Shown here: piece by piece, positions 11,612 through 22,611 of the stretch
Numbering within the stretch: the stretch's first letter is position 1
Layout: the number at the start of each line of letters is the position of its first letter
From: Panagrolaimus kolymaensis
Taxonomy: Eukaryota > Nematoda > Chromadorea > Rhabditida > Panagrolaimidae
Direction: 5' to 3'
DNA: 64,000 nt
Assembly (NCBI GenBank): GCA_028622995.1
Contig: JAJQJQ010000030.1
Span: forward strand, 620,001 to 684,000
The notes under the pieces: model-generated
The model's database searches: none
What the model was told of the DNA's origin: nothing
Seen by the model: the letters and a program-made list of their open reading frames with translations, nothing else
Translations under genes and position numbers: made by a program

Positions 11612-13345
11612 CTTTTTTTTCTGACGACGATTATTTGCAAGGCGACTGACTGTTGAGAAAAAAATGAAGAATGAAAGGGTTTTTTAGGATTCACAAATTG
11701 CTTATATCGATTTTTGATGGAGACTATTTTAAATTTGCATAAATGTAAGAAAAATGCATTTTCAAGATTTATGCAATTAAAAAGTAAAAATAAAAAGTTT
11801 ATCAATGCAACAATGTTTCTTCACTTTTTTGGCTTCTTCAAAAATTATTAACTAAAGAAATTATAAATTTTTGTTGTAAGAAATACTTTGAAAGATACAT
11901 AATATGCTTTTTGTAGCACATTTTTCATTTTTACAAAGCTTCATCTTTTTGTGCAGCCACTTACGTTTAAATACAAAGATTCAAGGAAAATTTGCTTTAG
12001 AATTTGATTGCTTTCATTTATTTCAAAAAACCTTTAAAATGCGTCGTCTTTTTTTTACACTTATTATGCTTCTTTTTTTTTTTGAGAATAAAAAGTATCA
12101 AATAGACCACAGATGTTAGTTAATACTATATTTTTTCTTCAAAAATTTGATAATGTTTTGAAGTTGTAGTTTTTGATAATGAAACATCAGCAGTTTTATC
12201 TATTTTTTATTTTTGTAAATGCCTTGAAATTTTCTTTGTCAAAATAAAAATTTCGAATTCATTGTTAATAGCAAATCAATAGCTACATGGAGTTTTCAAT
12301 GGTGCTAAACTTTAAAAAATCATTTTTTTTATCCGTTGTTAAATGTCTTATATTTTTCATAACCAAAAGCTTTTTTCGGTAAAGCTACTTGTTTTTGTTA
12401 TTTGCTTTTTGATGTGTTTTGTTATTATTAGAGCAGTTCTAGCTTTTTAAGCATTAGTGAAAGACAGCGCTGGCGGTTTACCGAAATCCTTCGGTTTTCG
12501 GTTTCGATTAACCGAACCGAAACCGAAGCTTATCGGTTTTCGGTTTTTCGGTTTAAATCGAAAACAGAAATCCTCGATTTTCGATTTTTCGGTTTATAAA
12601 ATTGTTCGGTTTTCGGTTCGGTTTGAAATTCAAAATCGTTATTTTTTGGGATAAAATATTAGGTATTGCTTAAATAATGCCTTTTTATGCATTATTAGCA
12701 TGTTTGCTAACACTTTGGATAACAACTAGATACATTTTTCTATGAAAAACGAATTCGGTTTTTTCGGTTCGAATCGGTGCACCGAACCGAAGCCGAAGTT
12801 TCTCGGTTTTCGGTTTATCGGTTTGAACCGAAAACCGCCAGCGCTGGTGAGAGAGAACTCAAGTTTCATAAAAATAAATTTAAAAAGCGCAAAATTGTAA
12901 TCGAAAAAATAAATTTACTTCCCTTCACAATTCAAAAGAAAAAAACGTGATTTTTTCATTGTGGCCAAAATTTTATAAAATAAAAAAAAGTTAAAACAAA
13001 AAAAATATTGAGGCGATTAAAACTCCGTAGTTTTGTATTCATTTTTTGATGTATGTACTTCAAAGGCGTCGTCGATAAATTTGGAACCACTTTTTGAAAT
13101 GCACGTACAAACCAAAAAATGGAAATCATGGGTTTTCAAATGTGTAAACTACGTACGTATTTTCTTTAACATATGTACTTTGACTGTCGTCAAACTTAAA
13201 AAAATAAAAAATTTTATTATAACAAAAAACTTTTACTTTTACTAACTAAAAAAAATATTGGAACTACAAACAAACAAATAAATATTGCATAATGAACAAT
13301 CAAATAATTAAAAAAGATATTATTCTAACTTTTTCAAAAAATTTA
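11612..13345. other. Shared upstream region and spacer of unit 1
   Basis: Apart from the MITE at 12465-12846, nearly base-for-base the same as 19870-21213. Such conservation in non-coding DNA indicates a recent duplication rather than selection alone. Short open frames here occur in both copies only because the DNA is identical. Confidence 0.6.
12465..12846. mobile_element. hAT-like MITE with 8-bp target duplication
   Basis: Starts CAGCGCTGGCGGTTT and ends with its exact complement (15-bp perfect terminal inverted repeat). It is flanked by GTGAAAGA (12457-12464) and GTGAGAGA (12847-12854). The sister locus at 20714-20725 has one GTGAGAGA and no insert, so the empty site is seen directly. Eight-base duplications and CAGxG ends are typical of hAT transposons. 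The inside is built of CGGTTTTCGGTTT-like subterminal repeats in both orientations and has no transposase. Confidence 0.92.
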
Positions 13346-14764
13346 TTAAATTCCATATTTTTCAAACATATCTTTCATTTCACCTTCTAAAAGTCTATCA
13401 ATATCTTCATACAAATGGAGCGCTTTCAATACAGCATAATCATAATATGCTTTTTTCAATGATTCATTTGTCCATCGATCTTCATTTGAAATATAAAACA
13501 TATCTGCAATCGCAATGGAAAGGAATCCTTGAATGATGAAAGAATAATTATAAGCTTTCTTTAGTTGTTCCACATTAAATGAAATTTTAGATTTATCTCC
13601 TCCAAACTCTTTGATTAAACATTCAAAATAATATTCAATTGCAAAGGATTCAGCTTGGCGACGAACAACTCCGTCGCAACAATGAGTAAGAAATCTCGCG
13701 AGATCAGACATTGGAGAACCTTCGTGCATTATTTGCCAATCCACTAAAGCCGCTAATTCATTTTGGATATTTCCTTCAGCGTCGATGGCCCACATAATAT
13801 TTCCTGAATGCATATCGCCGTGAACCAAAATTGATGGCAATCCAATATCTTTGTAAGCTTGTTTATTGGCGTACAAAGAAAAAACATTGCTTGTGGCGAT
13901 TTTATGTAATTTTTCATGAAGCATAACAAATTCTAAAAATAAACATATTTATTAAGAATTTTTTGCTAAAAGTAAAAACTTTTTTACCTTTTCGATTGCT
14001 TTTTTTAACCAAATTTGTTGTCATAATATCATATGCTTCAGCAACTTTACTCATAACTTCTTGATTTTTGAGGAATTTTCCTTCCCAAAGATTTGGATCG
14101 CAAGTTAAAGTATTTTTATGCATTTTTGCCAAAACTCGAATTAATGCTTTAACTTGAGTTAAATTAATATTTTCAAAATATGAAATTGTTTTTCCTCGAA
14201 GAGTCAAATCTTCCATATGTAAAACGCCGGTGTCTTTTTTTGGAACATATTTGGTAGTCTTAAAAACTTTTGGACATGGTACATCCAAAATTGGGGCGAG
14301 AGAATTATAAAATTCACATTCAAATTCATGGCTATTAATTAAAAATTCTTCTTGATTATTATTTGATTTCTTTTCCAATTCTTCAAAATCTATATCAGTC
14401 ATTTTATTTTTAATTTCTTCAATGGATTCAACTCCAGGAATTTTGAGAATGGTGTGATATACATCAGAATCATCAATGGAATCCACAAAAGTGAAGGTGC
14501 ATCGAAGGACAACAGAGAGATAGCCTTTGCCACCTGAGACATCGTAAGCGGTTACCTAAAAAAAATTTTGGGAGATAAAAATAATATTTTGCGCCATAAA
14601 AAATTGAGATAACTAACATTTTTAACCGCTCGATTTCCATATAATTTAATAAAAGTTTTATCATTTTTTCTTAGCGAATCCAGCAACCATCCATTTGTAA
14701 AAGTATGGTTTTCGATGGGTTTGGAATAATCCACAACATCAGAAATTAATATTTCAGCTACCAT
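13346..14764 (-). CDS. CHK kinase-like / ecdysteroid kinase-like protein 2
   Basis: Exons 14764-14618, 14555-13988 and 13932-13346 give 433 residues with the same intron positions as kinase 1, which lies inverted 6 kb away. It keeps LVHGDMHSGNIMW, the ALVDWQ metal site and EFECEFYNSLAPILDVPCPK. The start VAEILISDVVDYSKPI matches the N-terminus of kinase 1. A TATA box stands upstream. The last exon straddles the right border of duplication unit 1: its 3' part is copied in unit 2, its 5' part is not. Substrate unknown; a role in hormone or xenobiotic phosphorylation is inferred from the family. Confidence 0.88.
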
Positions 14765-14847
14765 TTTCTAGATTACAGCCTTTTTTGGTTTTTAACTTTA
14801 CACAATATTTTTTTATTATTTTATTTTTCATTTCCTAAAAAGTCTTT

Positions 14848-14857
14848 CCTTTTTATA
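14848..14857 (-). promoter_or_regulatory. TATA box of CHK kinase 2
   Basis: TATAAAAAGG on the minus strand, about 85 bases before the ATG, the same spacing as in kinase 1. Confidence 0.5.
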
Positions 14858-14865
14858 CTCCTCTT

Positions 14866-15267
14866 TTTTTTTTGCCAGTGCAATATTTCATAAAAATGTA
14901 GTTCCAAATTTTTCACCCTCTCTTTTTTTTTAGTTTCTGTAGTTTGACTTTAATCAAATTAAAAAAATGGAAATAATGCATTCGTGAGCGATGGTGGCCA
15001 TTGATCATTCAATCATTTTCATTCGCTTGACAAATTACATAAAATCGAACCCAAATACTGAAAGTAAAAATGAAAATTGAGAGAGTGAAAGACCCCTAAA
15101 AATGGATCTGTTTCGTTGTTCGAACATGATTTACTCACAAACTTTTGATTAACTTGTGTGATTTTGGTTGGAGGAATAAAAAGTATGATAGTTTACAGCA
15201 GAAAATTGATTGCTATCGTTATTTGTTCAAACATATATTCATAGTTAAAAGAAAGAAAGAATAAAAC
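14866..15267. other. Intergenic, nothing recognised
   Basis: AT-rich spacer upstream of kinase 2, ending at the fold-back element. No coding signal was seen on either strand. Confidence 0.4.
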
Positions 15268-15645
15268 TCAATATCTGTAAGAATCGAGAAACCGGCGGAC
15301 ATGTGAAATTCAAACAAGATCGCCCAAAAAGTTTTATAAGCAGAATAAAATTTTAAGTATTTTGAGCTAAAAAAATATATCTCCGTTTTTGACAAATAAA
15401 TTTTTTAGAACCAGTGAAAATTTGCATAATACGTTACAAAATTTTTTAAAATTTTTTTTCTAATTTTCACTGGGTCTAAAAAATTTATTTGTCAAAAACG
15501 GAGATTTATTTTTTTAGCTCAAAATACTTAAAATTTTATGGAGAATTTTATTCTGCATATAAAACTTTTTGGGCGATCTTCTGTGTAAACAAATTTTGCC
15601 CATGTCCGTAATTTTGCGTTTTTGCTCGATTCTTACAGATATTGA
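15268..15645. repeat. Fold-back element (long inverted repeat)
   Basis: Two arms of roughly 170 bases face each other around a short centre near 15440. The ends are TCAATATCTGTAAGAATCGA and its complement. Within the arms AAGATCGCCCAAAAAGTTTT, TTAAGTATTTTGAGCT, TCTCCGTTTTTGACAAATAA and CCAGTGAAAATT all have mirrored partners. A few indels separate the arms. A target duplication could not be identified. Best explained as a fold-back or MITE-type transposon without coding capacity. Confidence 0.8.
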
Positions 15646-15820
15646 CTTATAATACAATTTTGGTTTCCTTTTTTGAAGCGTTACAAAATTTGTGCAAGTG
15701 TTGTGATGGCTTTTTAATTTCCATTCTTCGATTATTTTTTGGTAATGCTTTTATTTTTAATCAATTTAAAATTATTATCCCTGTCATTTCTGCAAGTAAA
15801 TTAACTGGTTTTTTATTTCT

Positions 15821-16613
15821 CTAATTTTTTGCTGTTGGAGAACAAGGTACACATGTTGCTGCCTTTTCAGTTGGACAATCGGTACTTGGTTTTTGAGTTG
15901 GAAGAGCTGATGTTGATGGTTCTGGAGTTGTAGTAGTTGGCGGAGGTTCAGGAGTAGTTGGTCGAAGATGAGCTGTAAAATGGGTTTAGAAATAAAAATT
16001 TTTATAATCCACTTACGTTCACCAAATTGATCATGTTTAATCCAATCTTCTTTAATATAAATCAATGGATATTCATTTTTTGATCCGCCGGAAAGAAAGT
16101 CATAAACTGTTTCATTTTCTACAATACAAAAATAATCAGCCAAATATTACTAAAAATCGATAACTTACTATAATGACCATTATATGCTACACCTGTTGTT
16201 GGATGTTTTACATAAACAAATACTTGTCCACCAAAACTTTGAAATACAGGCTTATATTCACTATGAAATAAACCATTACGACATGCTTGCAAAACTTCTT
16301 TATTAAAATCTTTTAAAACAAAAGATTCCATTTTTGTTGGTGAAGCAGATGGATCATCTTCATTGAAATGATAGCAATGAGCTTCAGCTAAAGAAACAAG
16401 TAATAAGGTAAATATTAGATTTTTGAAAGACTTACGATCATGTGTCATAACACCATCCCAATATAATGAAACGAAGCAACCAACCAAAGGATCAAACGAA
16501 AAGAATTTCATCAAGTAATTGTGAGTTGGATAATTGGTTATAAGATGAAAGTTGTCTACGCCAATTTCTTCAGGATCATTTTCTTCAGAGATATCTCGAT
16601 TCGCCTGTTTAAG
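15821..16613 (-). CDS. Uncharacterised protein with Thr/Pro-rich tail; 5' end unresolved
   Basis: Exons 16613-16436, 16387-16169, 16118-16017 and 15972-15821 join in frame. The order is an acidic start (RDISEENDPEEIGVDNFHL), NYPTHNYLMKFFSFDPLVGC, a middle domain with FQSFGGQVFVYVKHPTTGVA and FLSGGSKNEYPLIYIKEDW, and a Pro/Thr tail (TTPEPPPTTTTPEP) ending in a short Cys-containing segment. A possible further 5' exon ends at about 16673 (SINVFSR) but contains no ATG after an in-frame stop, so the true start is unknown; the Met in LMKFF could serve. The tail suggests a secreted or surface protein, but no signal peptide was found. Family not recognised. Confidence 0.6.
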
Positions 16614-16614
16614 C

Positions 16615-17651
16615 TATAAAAAAGGCTTAAATATATTGAGCCAAAAATATAAAAAGGAACTTACACGCGAAAAAACATTTATTGAAGCCTTTATTGCTTT
16701 ATTAATAAATCAATCTTGTTATTAGATATTTAAAAATATCATTTTTCAAATCATGTTTGAACGTGGGCGTTCATGATATTTTTTTTCATTAAAACTTTCA
16801 AACGAAAATAATCAAACATTCTTCAAAAAATTCAAAAAAAAGAAAGTCTTTAGATAAATCAATCGACAAGCAAAAAAACTGCAAGAAAAAGAAAAGCGCA
16901 TAAAAAATGGTGAAGCTTTCTTTTTTTTCCGGCAGCTTTTTTGTTTTCAAAACTTTTTTTTTTGTTTGATACAATCTTTATTTCGATTGAAAAAAACATA
17001 ATAGGGATGACGGCTTTCATCAAGGATTATCTTTTTGTTTGAGCAAAGTAAACTAAGAAAAATGAAAAAAAATAATAATAGCACAATAAAAAACAGCAAG
17101 AATGACAACAAAGAGATGTAGTGTTCTAAATTTTTTTACGCGCGTTGTTGTTGTTCTTTTTTTGTGGCAACATCTCCTTTTCTCTTTCTCTTTCTTTTTC
17201 GTGATGGTCAGTAGCAATATAAATAAAGCAGAAACAAGAAAAGAAGAAGAAAAAATGACTGCACGCATAGATTTTTTTCTCTCTCATTTTTCACTTTTTT
17301 GTTTGTTGTTTTTTATCATATTATTTGTCGTCAATCAATCATCATCCATGCATCCGCCGTCGTCTATCTATCATTATAATCGAGTATGCGATACCAACAA
17401 GGAAGATAATGAAAGTCAAAGTAAAAGAATGATAGTTTCAAGTTTTTGTAAACGAAAATAAAATGAAAGTATTTTTCCATTTTTGCAACAAAAAAATCAT
17501 GAAAAAAGTTTTCTAAAAGAAAGCTTCTTTTATTACAACAAAAAAGTAAGAAAAGCAAAAGTATGGACAAATAAAATTTTCTTTATTATTCAAATACATA
17601 CAATAAATAAAAGACATAAACATAAATAAAGTTATTACAATAAGCTCAAAT
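16615..17651. other. Intergenic; right part belongs to duplication unit 2
   Basis: 16700-17380 has purine/pyrimidine-rich tracts without a convincing gene. From about 17390 it matches the end of the GST gene and its 3' region (8952 onward), with AACAAGGAAGATAATGAAAG shared, but no GST gene precedes it here. Confidence 0.5.
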
Positions 17652-19869
17652 TCAATGCCGTTTCTTCTTTTTCTTCTTTGACTTTGATTTTGATCTTGGC
17701 TTTGGTTTTTCAACGATCACTTCTTTGCTTTGCATCGCCGTTATTCCATCTTTCTTTGAATTTGATGGGATCTCTTCTGATGCATTTGGGGTTGAGTTGG
17801 TTCGAACAAGTTTGACATCATGGAAACATTTGGGTTCAATTTCATATGCAGCTTCGATGGCGTTTGCTGGATACCCAAAAGCATTTCTTTCTTCGATACT
17901 TGATTCACGTCGCCAAAATGGTAGTTCACGGCTAAAAAATAAAGGATCAAAGAAATTAATAGCAATCATAAAAAACATACCGCATAGTTGTAAGTGCGCG
18001 TCGACGAGATTCATCAGATTGATTGAGTGAGAAAGCAACAACAAGAAGCAAAGCCATGGAATATTTACAAAGATGCTCATCATCACCAGGAACCAAATGA
18101 CCATATTCAAGGGCGAAACATGTAAATTTGATGTATTCAGGGGTATCACGATCTTCAAGGAATTTATGAACATTTGATGGCATCTCTTTGATATCTCCAT
18201 TTTGATCAAGCTCTAGACCATGTTTCCTCAATTCATCGATGGATTTATTCCTAAAATTAATAACACAAATAAGAGTTGAAAGTAAAATAAACATACACCA
18301 GGCCATTGATGGTAACAAACACATCACCAATAAAGTTGTAAAGGAGCGAAACTTCCACGCTTTGATTCTTCTTCTTTGGATCAGGTTTGTAATACCTAAA
18401 AATGAAATAAACGATAAGTTCAAACTAAAAGTGTAAACTTACTTTGCCATTTTTTCGATGATTTCTTTTGAGTTTTTACCAAGGAGACCATTTCTTTGCA
18501 TGGAGTTATAGTGGCATTCAAAGGATATCTTCTTGTTGATGGAACGCTGAGATTCCACGCTATCCTTGAAACGACCACGAAATTTTGAACCAAAACCTCC
18601 AGATTTTGATGTTCCCATTGCAATTGCCAACGCTCGACACTGCTTTTTCATCTTCTTTGGAACTTCATGTTGGTCTTCGACAACGATGATAGGTTCTTTT
18701 GATTCAATTACAGGAGTGACAGGTGGAAGTTGAGGAGGAGGAAGAGGTTCATCAGTAGCTTCAGTCCCAATAGTTGGTTCCTTCTTTGTCATTGGTTCAG
18801 CCTGCTTCAGTTTTTCAACATTTGATGGAGGATGAGGAGCTTCTTTCTTGATTGGAGTTTTAGGTTTACGAACAACGAGCTTCTTTGTTTCCACTTCTTT
18901 TACAGCTTCTTTCGGTTCTGGTTGAACTTTTGCATATTCTTCTTGTTGTTGTTTACCATCTTCAATGATTATACCAGTGAGAGGCAGCTTCTTTAGTTCT
19001 TCTCTCTTCTTCTTTTTGAGCGATATTTTCCTGTAACATATGACGAAGCTGAAAAAGATCGCTTTAATAACGGATGAAATCAAAAATAAGCTTACACGAC
19101 GATACCAACAATGAGCAGAATGACCACGATAGGAATCACAATCCAAAGCCACCATATTTTTGATTCTTCTGCTTTTGAAGCTAGTGGTGATGTTGTAACA
19201 GCTTTGGAAGTTGACGTAGAAGTTGTTGTCGGTGGAGGTGGAACGTATACTTTAGCATTCAGGATTGTGATTGGACACTTTGGTGAAACTTGACTAACTT
19301 CAATTGTAATTCTATTTTCTTTATCAAAAGCAGGATCACAGCTAAAAGCAGTATAACCACAATATAATGTTGTTGGACCTTTCAATGGAATAGGAGAACA
19401 TGTTTTGAGTTCAGTTTTGAGAAATCGATCGACTCCAGTAAGTTTAAGATACGTTTTATCAGCTTCAATTTGAATTCCACAAAAGTTTGATTGAGATGGA
19501 CAAAGTTTAGATGCAACATTTGATGGTTTCAACGAATTGTAACAAAAGAGGACACTAAAAAAAATTTATGGGTTAATAGTTAGAAAAGAAAAAAACTTAC
19601 TTTCCAGTACATTTATGTAAATCAACTTCAATATCCAATTTACCATTTGTAAGTATGAGTTGAGCAGTTCCAATAGACATTATTTTAACTTTGCCATCGA
19701 TTGTTTCTTCAAAGATAGGTGATTCATCAGATAAAAGTTCGTTGTCGATATTATTCAAAGTTGAGCCAACATTCGAAGCCAGAATATGACCATGACCACC
19801 AGAATTCACAAAAGCAGCAGCAGCAACGAAGAAAACAAAAAACAGGAACGACGAAGAAGAAACGAGCAT
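17652..19869 (-). CDS. TMG family membrane glycoprotein C (uncharacterised)
   Basis: Exons 19869-19601, 19554-19096, 19048-18443, 18395-18297, 18250-17981 and 17931-17652 give 660 residues, with all intron positions as in copy B. The signal peptide and first 80 residues are nearly identical to B, as are the transmembrane and cytoplasmic parts. The exon-2 ectodomain (VLFCYNSLKPSNVASKL to FKTELKTCSPIPLKG-like residues) is strongly different until both copies rejoin at CDPAFDKENR. The conserved FALEYGHLVPGDDEHLCKYS domain and SKSKKKKKKRH tail are present. Function unknown. Divergence confined to the outer domain is what one expects of a recognition protein, but no ligand can be inferred. Confidence 0.82.
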
Positions 19870-21213
19870 CTTTTTTTTCTGACGACGATTATTTGCAAGG
19901 CGACTGACTGTTGAGAAAAAAATGAAGAATGAAAGGGTTTTTTAGGATTCACAAATTGCTTATATCGATTTTTGATGGAGACTATTTTAAATTTGCATAA
20001 ATGTAAGAAAAATGCATTTTCAAGATTTTTGCAATTAAAAAGTAAAAATAAAAAGTTTATCAATGCAACAATGTTTCTTCACTTTTTTGGCTTCTTCAAA
20101 AATTATTAACTAAAGAAATTATAAATTTTTGTTGTAAGAAATACTTTGAAAGATACATAATATGCTTTTTGTAGCACATTTTTCATTTTTACGAAGCTTC
20201 ATCTTTTTGTGCAGCCACTTACGTTTAAATACAAAGATTCAAGGAAAATTTGCTTTAGAATTTGATTGCTTTCATTTATTTCAAAAAACCTTTAAAATGG
20301 GTCGTCTTTTTTTTACACTTATTATGCTTCTTTTTTTTTTTGAGAATAAAAAGTATCAAATAGACAACAGATGTTAGTTAATACTATATTTTTTCTTCAA
20401 AAATTTGATAATGTTTTGAAGTTGTAGTTTTTGATAATGAAACATCAGCAGTTTTATCTATTTTTTATTTTTGTAAATGCCTTGAAATTTTCTTTGTCAA
20501 AATAAAAATTTCGAATTCATTGTTAATAGCAAATCAATAGCTACATGGAGTTTTCAATGGTGCTAAACTTTAAAAAATCATTTTTTTTATCCGTTGTTAA
20601 ATGTCTTATATTTTTCATAACCAAAAGCTTTTTTCGGTAAAGCTACTTGTTTTTGTTATTTGCTTTTTGATGTGTTTTGTTATTATTAGAGCAGTTCTAG
20701 CTTTTTAAGCATTAGTGAGAGAGAACTCAAGTTTCATAAAAATAAATTTAAAAAGCGCAAAATTGTAATCGAAAAAATAAATTTACTTCCCTTCACAATT
20801 CAAAAGAAAAAAACGTGATTTTTTTCATTGTGGCCAAAATTTTATAAAATAAAAAAAAGTTAAAACAAAAAAAATATTGAGGCGATTAAAACTCCGTAGT
20901 TTTGTATTCATTTTTTGATTTATATACTTCAAAGTCGTCGTCGATAAATTTGGAACCACTTTTTGAAATGCACGTACAAACCAAAAAATGGAAATCATGG
21001 GTTTTCAAATGTGTAAACTACGTAAGTATTTTCTTTAACATATGTACTTTGACTGTCGTCAAACTTAAAAAAATAAAAAATTTTATTATAACAAAAAACT
21101 TTTACTTTTACTAACTAAAAAAAATATTGGAGCTACAAACAAACAAATAAATATTGCATAATGAACAATCAAATAATAAAAAAAAGAAACAATTCTCAAA
21201 AAATTAATAATTT
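19870..21213. other. Upstream region of TMG-C, MITE-free copy of 11612-13345
   Basis: Nearly identical to the unit-1 spacer. Contains the intact GTGAGAGA target site at about 20714. Confidence 0.6.
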
Positions 21214-21500
21214 TTAAACTCCATATTTTTCAAACATATCTTTCATTTCACCTTCTAAAAGTCTATCAATATCTTCATACAAATGGAGCGCTTTCAATAC
21301 AGCATAATCATAATACGCTTTTTTCAATGATTCATTTGTCCATCGATCTTCATTTGAAATATAAAACATATCTGCAATCGCAATGGAAAGGAATCCTTGA
21401 ATGATGAAAGAATAATTATAAGCTTTCTTTAATTGTTCCACATTAAATGAAATTTTAGATTTATCTCCTCCAAACTCTTTGATTAAACATTCAAAATAAG
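21214..21500 (-). pseudogene. CHK kinase 3' fragment
   Basis: The last 95 codons of kinase 2 (from YFECLIKEFGGDKSKI to GEMKDMFEKYG) are nearly unchanged. Beyond 21500 the sequence is unrelated, so the ATP-binding core and catalytic motifs are missing. It is the truncated edge of duplication unit 2. Confidence 0.9.
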
Positions 21501-21652
21501 ATAATTGCCAGATCAAGCTTTGTTCTAAAATCCTTCATAACGTCATTCAAAAAACGCAAAAAAAAAATACACTCTTTCATTGTCATAATACTCAAAAAAT
21601 TTGGAATTCTTCTTATCAAAACAATCATGAACTTCCAAAGATTGTTTATTAA

Positions 21653-21896
21653 AGGGAGTGTCCCAAACGATGAGAAAATCCTTACTGCGGGTGTTCCTAG
21701 CCCGAAAGTTTTTCTTCAATGTCTCAAAGTCTTAGAAAGTTTTACAAAGTTTTTTCAAAAGCTTACGAAATTTTCTCAAAATGCTACAAAAAGCTACAAA
21801 AAATTGTAGCACTTTGTAAGCTTTTGAGACAATGAAACTTTCGGGCTAAGAACACCCGTCGTAGTAAAATTATTCTCATCGTTTGGGACACTCCCT
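21653..21896. mobile_element. TTAA-flanked MITE
   Basis: TTAA at 21649-21652 and 21897-21900 flanks inverted repeats beginning AGGGAGTGTCCCAAACGATG on both strands, extending through CCCGAAAGTTT about 65 bases in. The centre has repeated TCTCAAA/TTACAAAG motifs. No open frame of note. Same target preference as the element at 8328-8520 but a different sequence. Confidence 0.85.
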
Positions 21897-22042
21897 TTAA
21901 GTGTGCAGAAAACAACAAGTTTATCAGGACCTCTGTTACCTGTACTGTAATATACTTCATCACCACCACCATCAGAATAAGCAATCAAGAAGAGAGAGAA
22001 AAGTTGAAGGAAAATCAGCAACATTTTCATCGCAGCAGCCAT
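21897..22042 (-). pseudogene. Secretory signal exon of a gene cut by a MITE
   Basis: The start MKMLLIFLQLFSLFLIAYSD is a clear signal peptide, followed by about 25 residues ending LVVFCTL exactly at the MITE border. Reading continues only into element sequence. No later exons were found between 21500 and 21650. Either the gene was disrupted or the remaining exons were removed when the duplication unit inserted. Confidence 0.5.
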
Positions 22043-22611
22043 CGTAGAACGTCGTCGTTGGTAGCAAAAACAAACAAATGCAAGAATGACAATGACTTTT
22101 TTGAAAAATAATTTTTTTCATGCAATGACAAAGTTCATTTCTTTACAACGCTTTTAAATTTGCATAAAAATACATCAGAAAAAGTTTGCTTCATTGAGAA
22201 AATATTTTTTAGATTTCCATTTTCTCAAAGGCTTCAACTTTCAAAACTGGAGAATTACAAAAACATAATATTGCGCATCTCTTTTTTTCGGAGGTACAAA
22301 ATTTTTAAAACATGTGCGTCTTTTATCACAGCGTAATAATTGTGGAGTAGAGGTGGAAGGAAAAAGCAGAGCCATTTTTAAAAAAATCTGAATTTTAAAC
22401 TTTCATTTTTGGTATCAAATTTCCAACAAAAAAAAAGTAAATATATGTTTAAAAAAATACGTACACATCCAAAAAAGGTGGATGCTGCTTTTCTTTTTGT
22501 TATGAATTTATAATCATGGCTTCTTCCAGTAAGAATTATTTTCTTCTTTTTTTTATTAAATTTTTGAGTTAAAAAGAATACTTTTTTTGCTATTGATTTA
22601 TAGTAGAATAA
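22043..22611. other. Intergenic between divergent genes
   Basis: AT-rich region between the disrupted secretory exon and the receptor gene. An ATG exon with a GTAAGA donor near 22515 leads to a stop in the next exon and was not used. Confidence 0.4.

Larger units (their letters stand above)
8952..13640. repeat. Segmental duplication, unit 1
   Basis: Direct repeat partner of about 17390-21500. It covers the end of the GST gene, a complete TMG gene, its upstream region and the 3' part of a CHK kinase. Non-coding identity upstream of the TMG gene (11340-12456 against 19598-20714) is nearly complete; the coding parts are more diverged. Unit 1 carries a hAT-like MITE that unit 2 lacks, and about 150 bases near 9110-9300 missing from unit 2. 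Confidence 0.85.
17390..21500. repeat. Segmental duplication, unit 2
   Basis: Direct copy of about 8952-13640. The left border falls in the last codons of the GST and the right border within the third exon of the CHK kinase, where similarity stops abruptly. It lacks the hAT-like MITE, so it preserves the pre-insertion state. Confidence 0.85.

Noticed and set aside
12457..12654. Open frame of 65 codons in the repeat body
   Set aside because: It is translated CGGTTTTCGG repeat inside the hAT-like MITE.
17102..17461. Membrane-like frame with Phe/Leu runs
   Set aside because: Low-complexity translation of T-rich DNA; overlaps the duplicated GST tail in a different frame.
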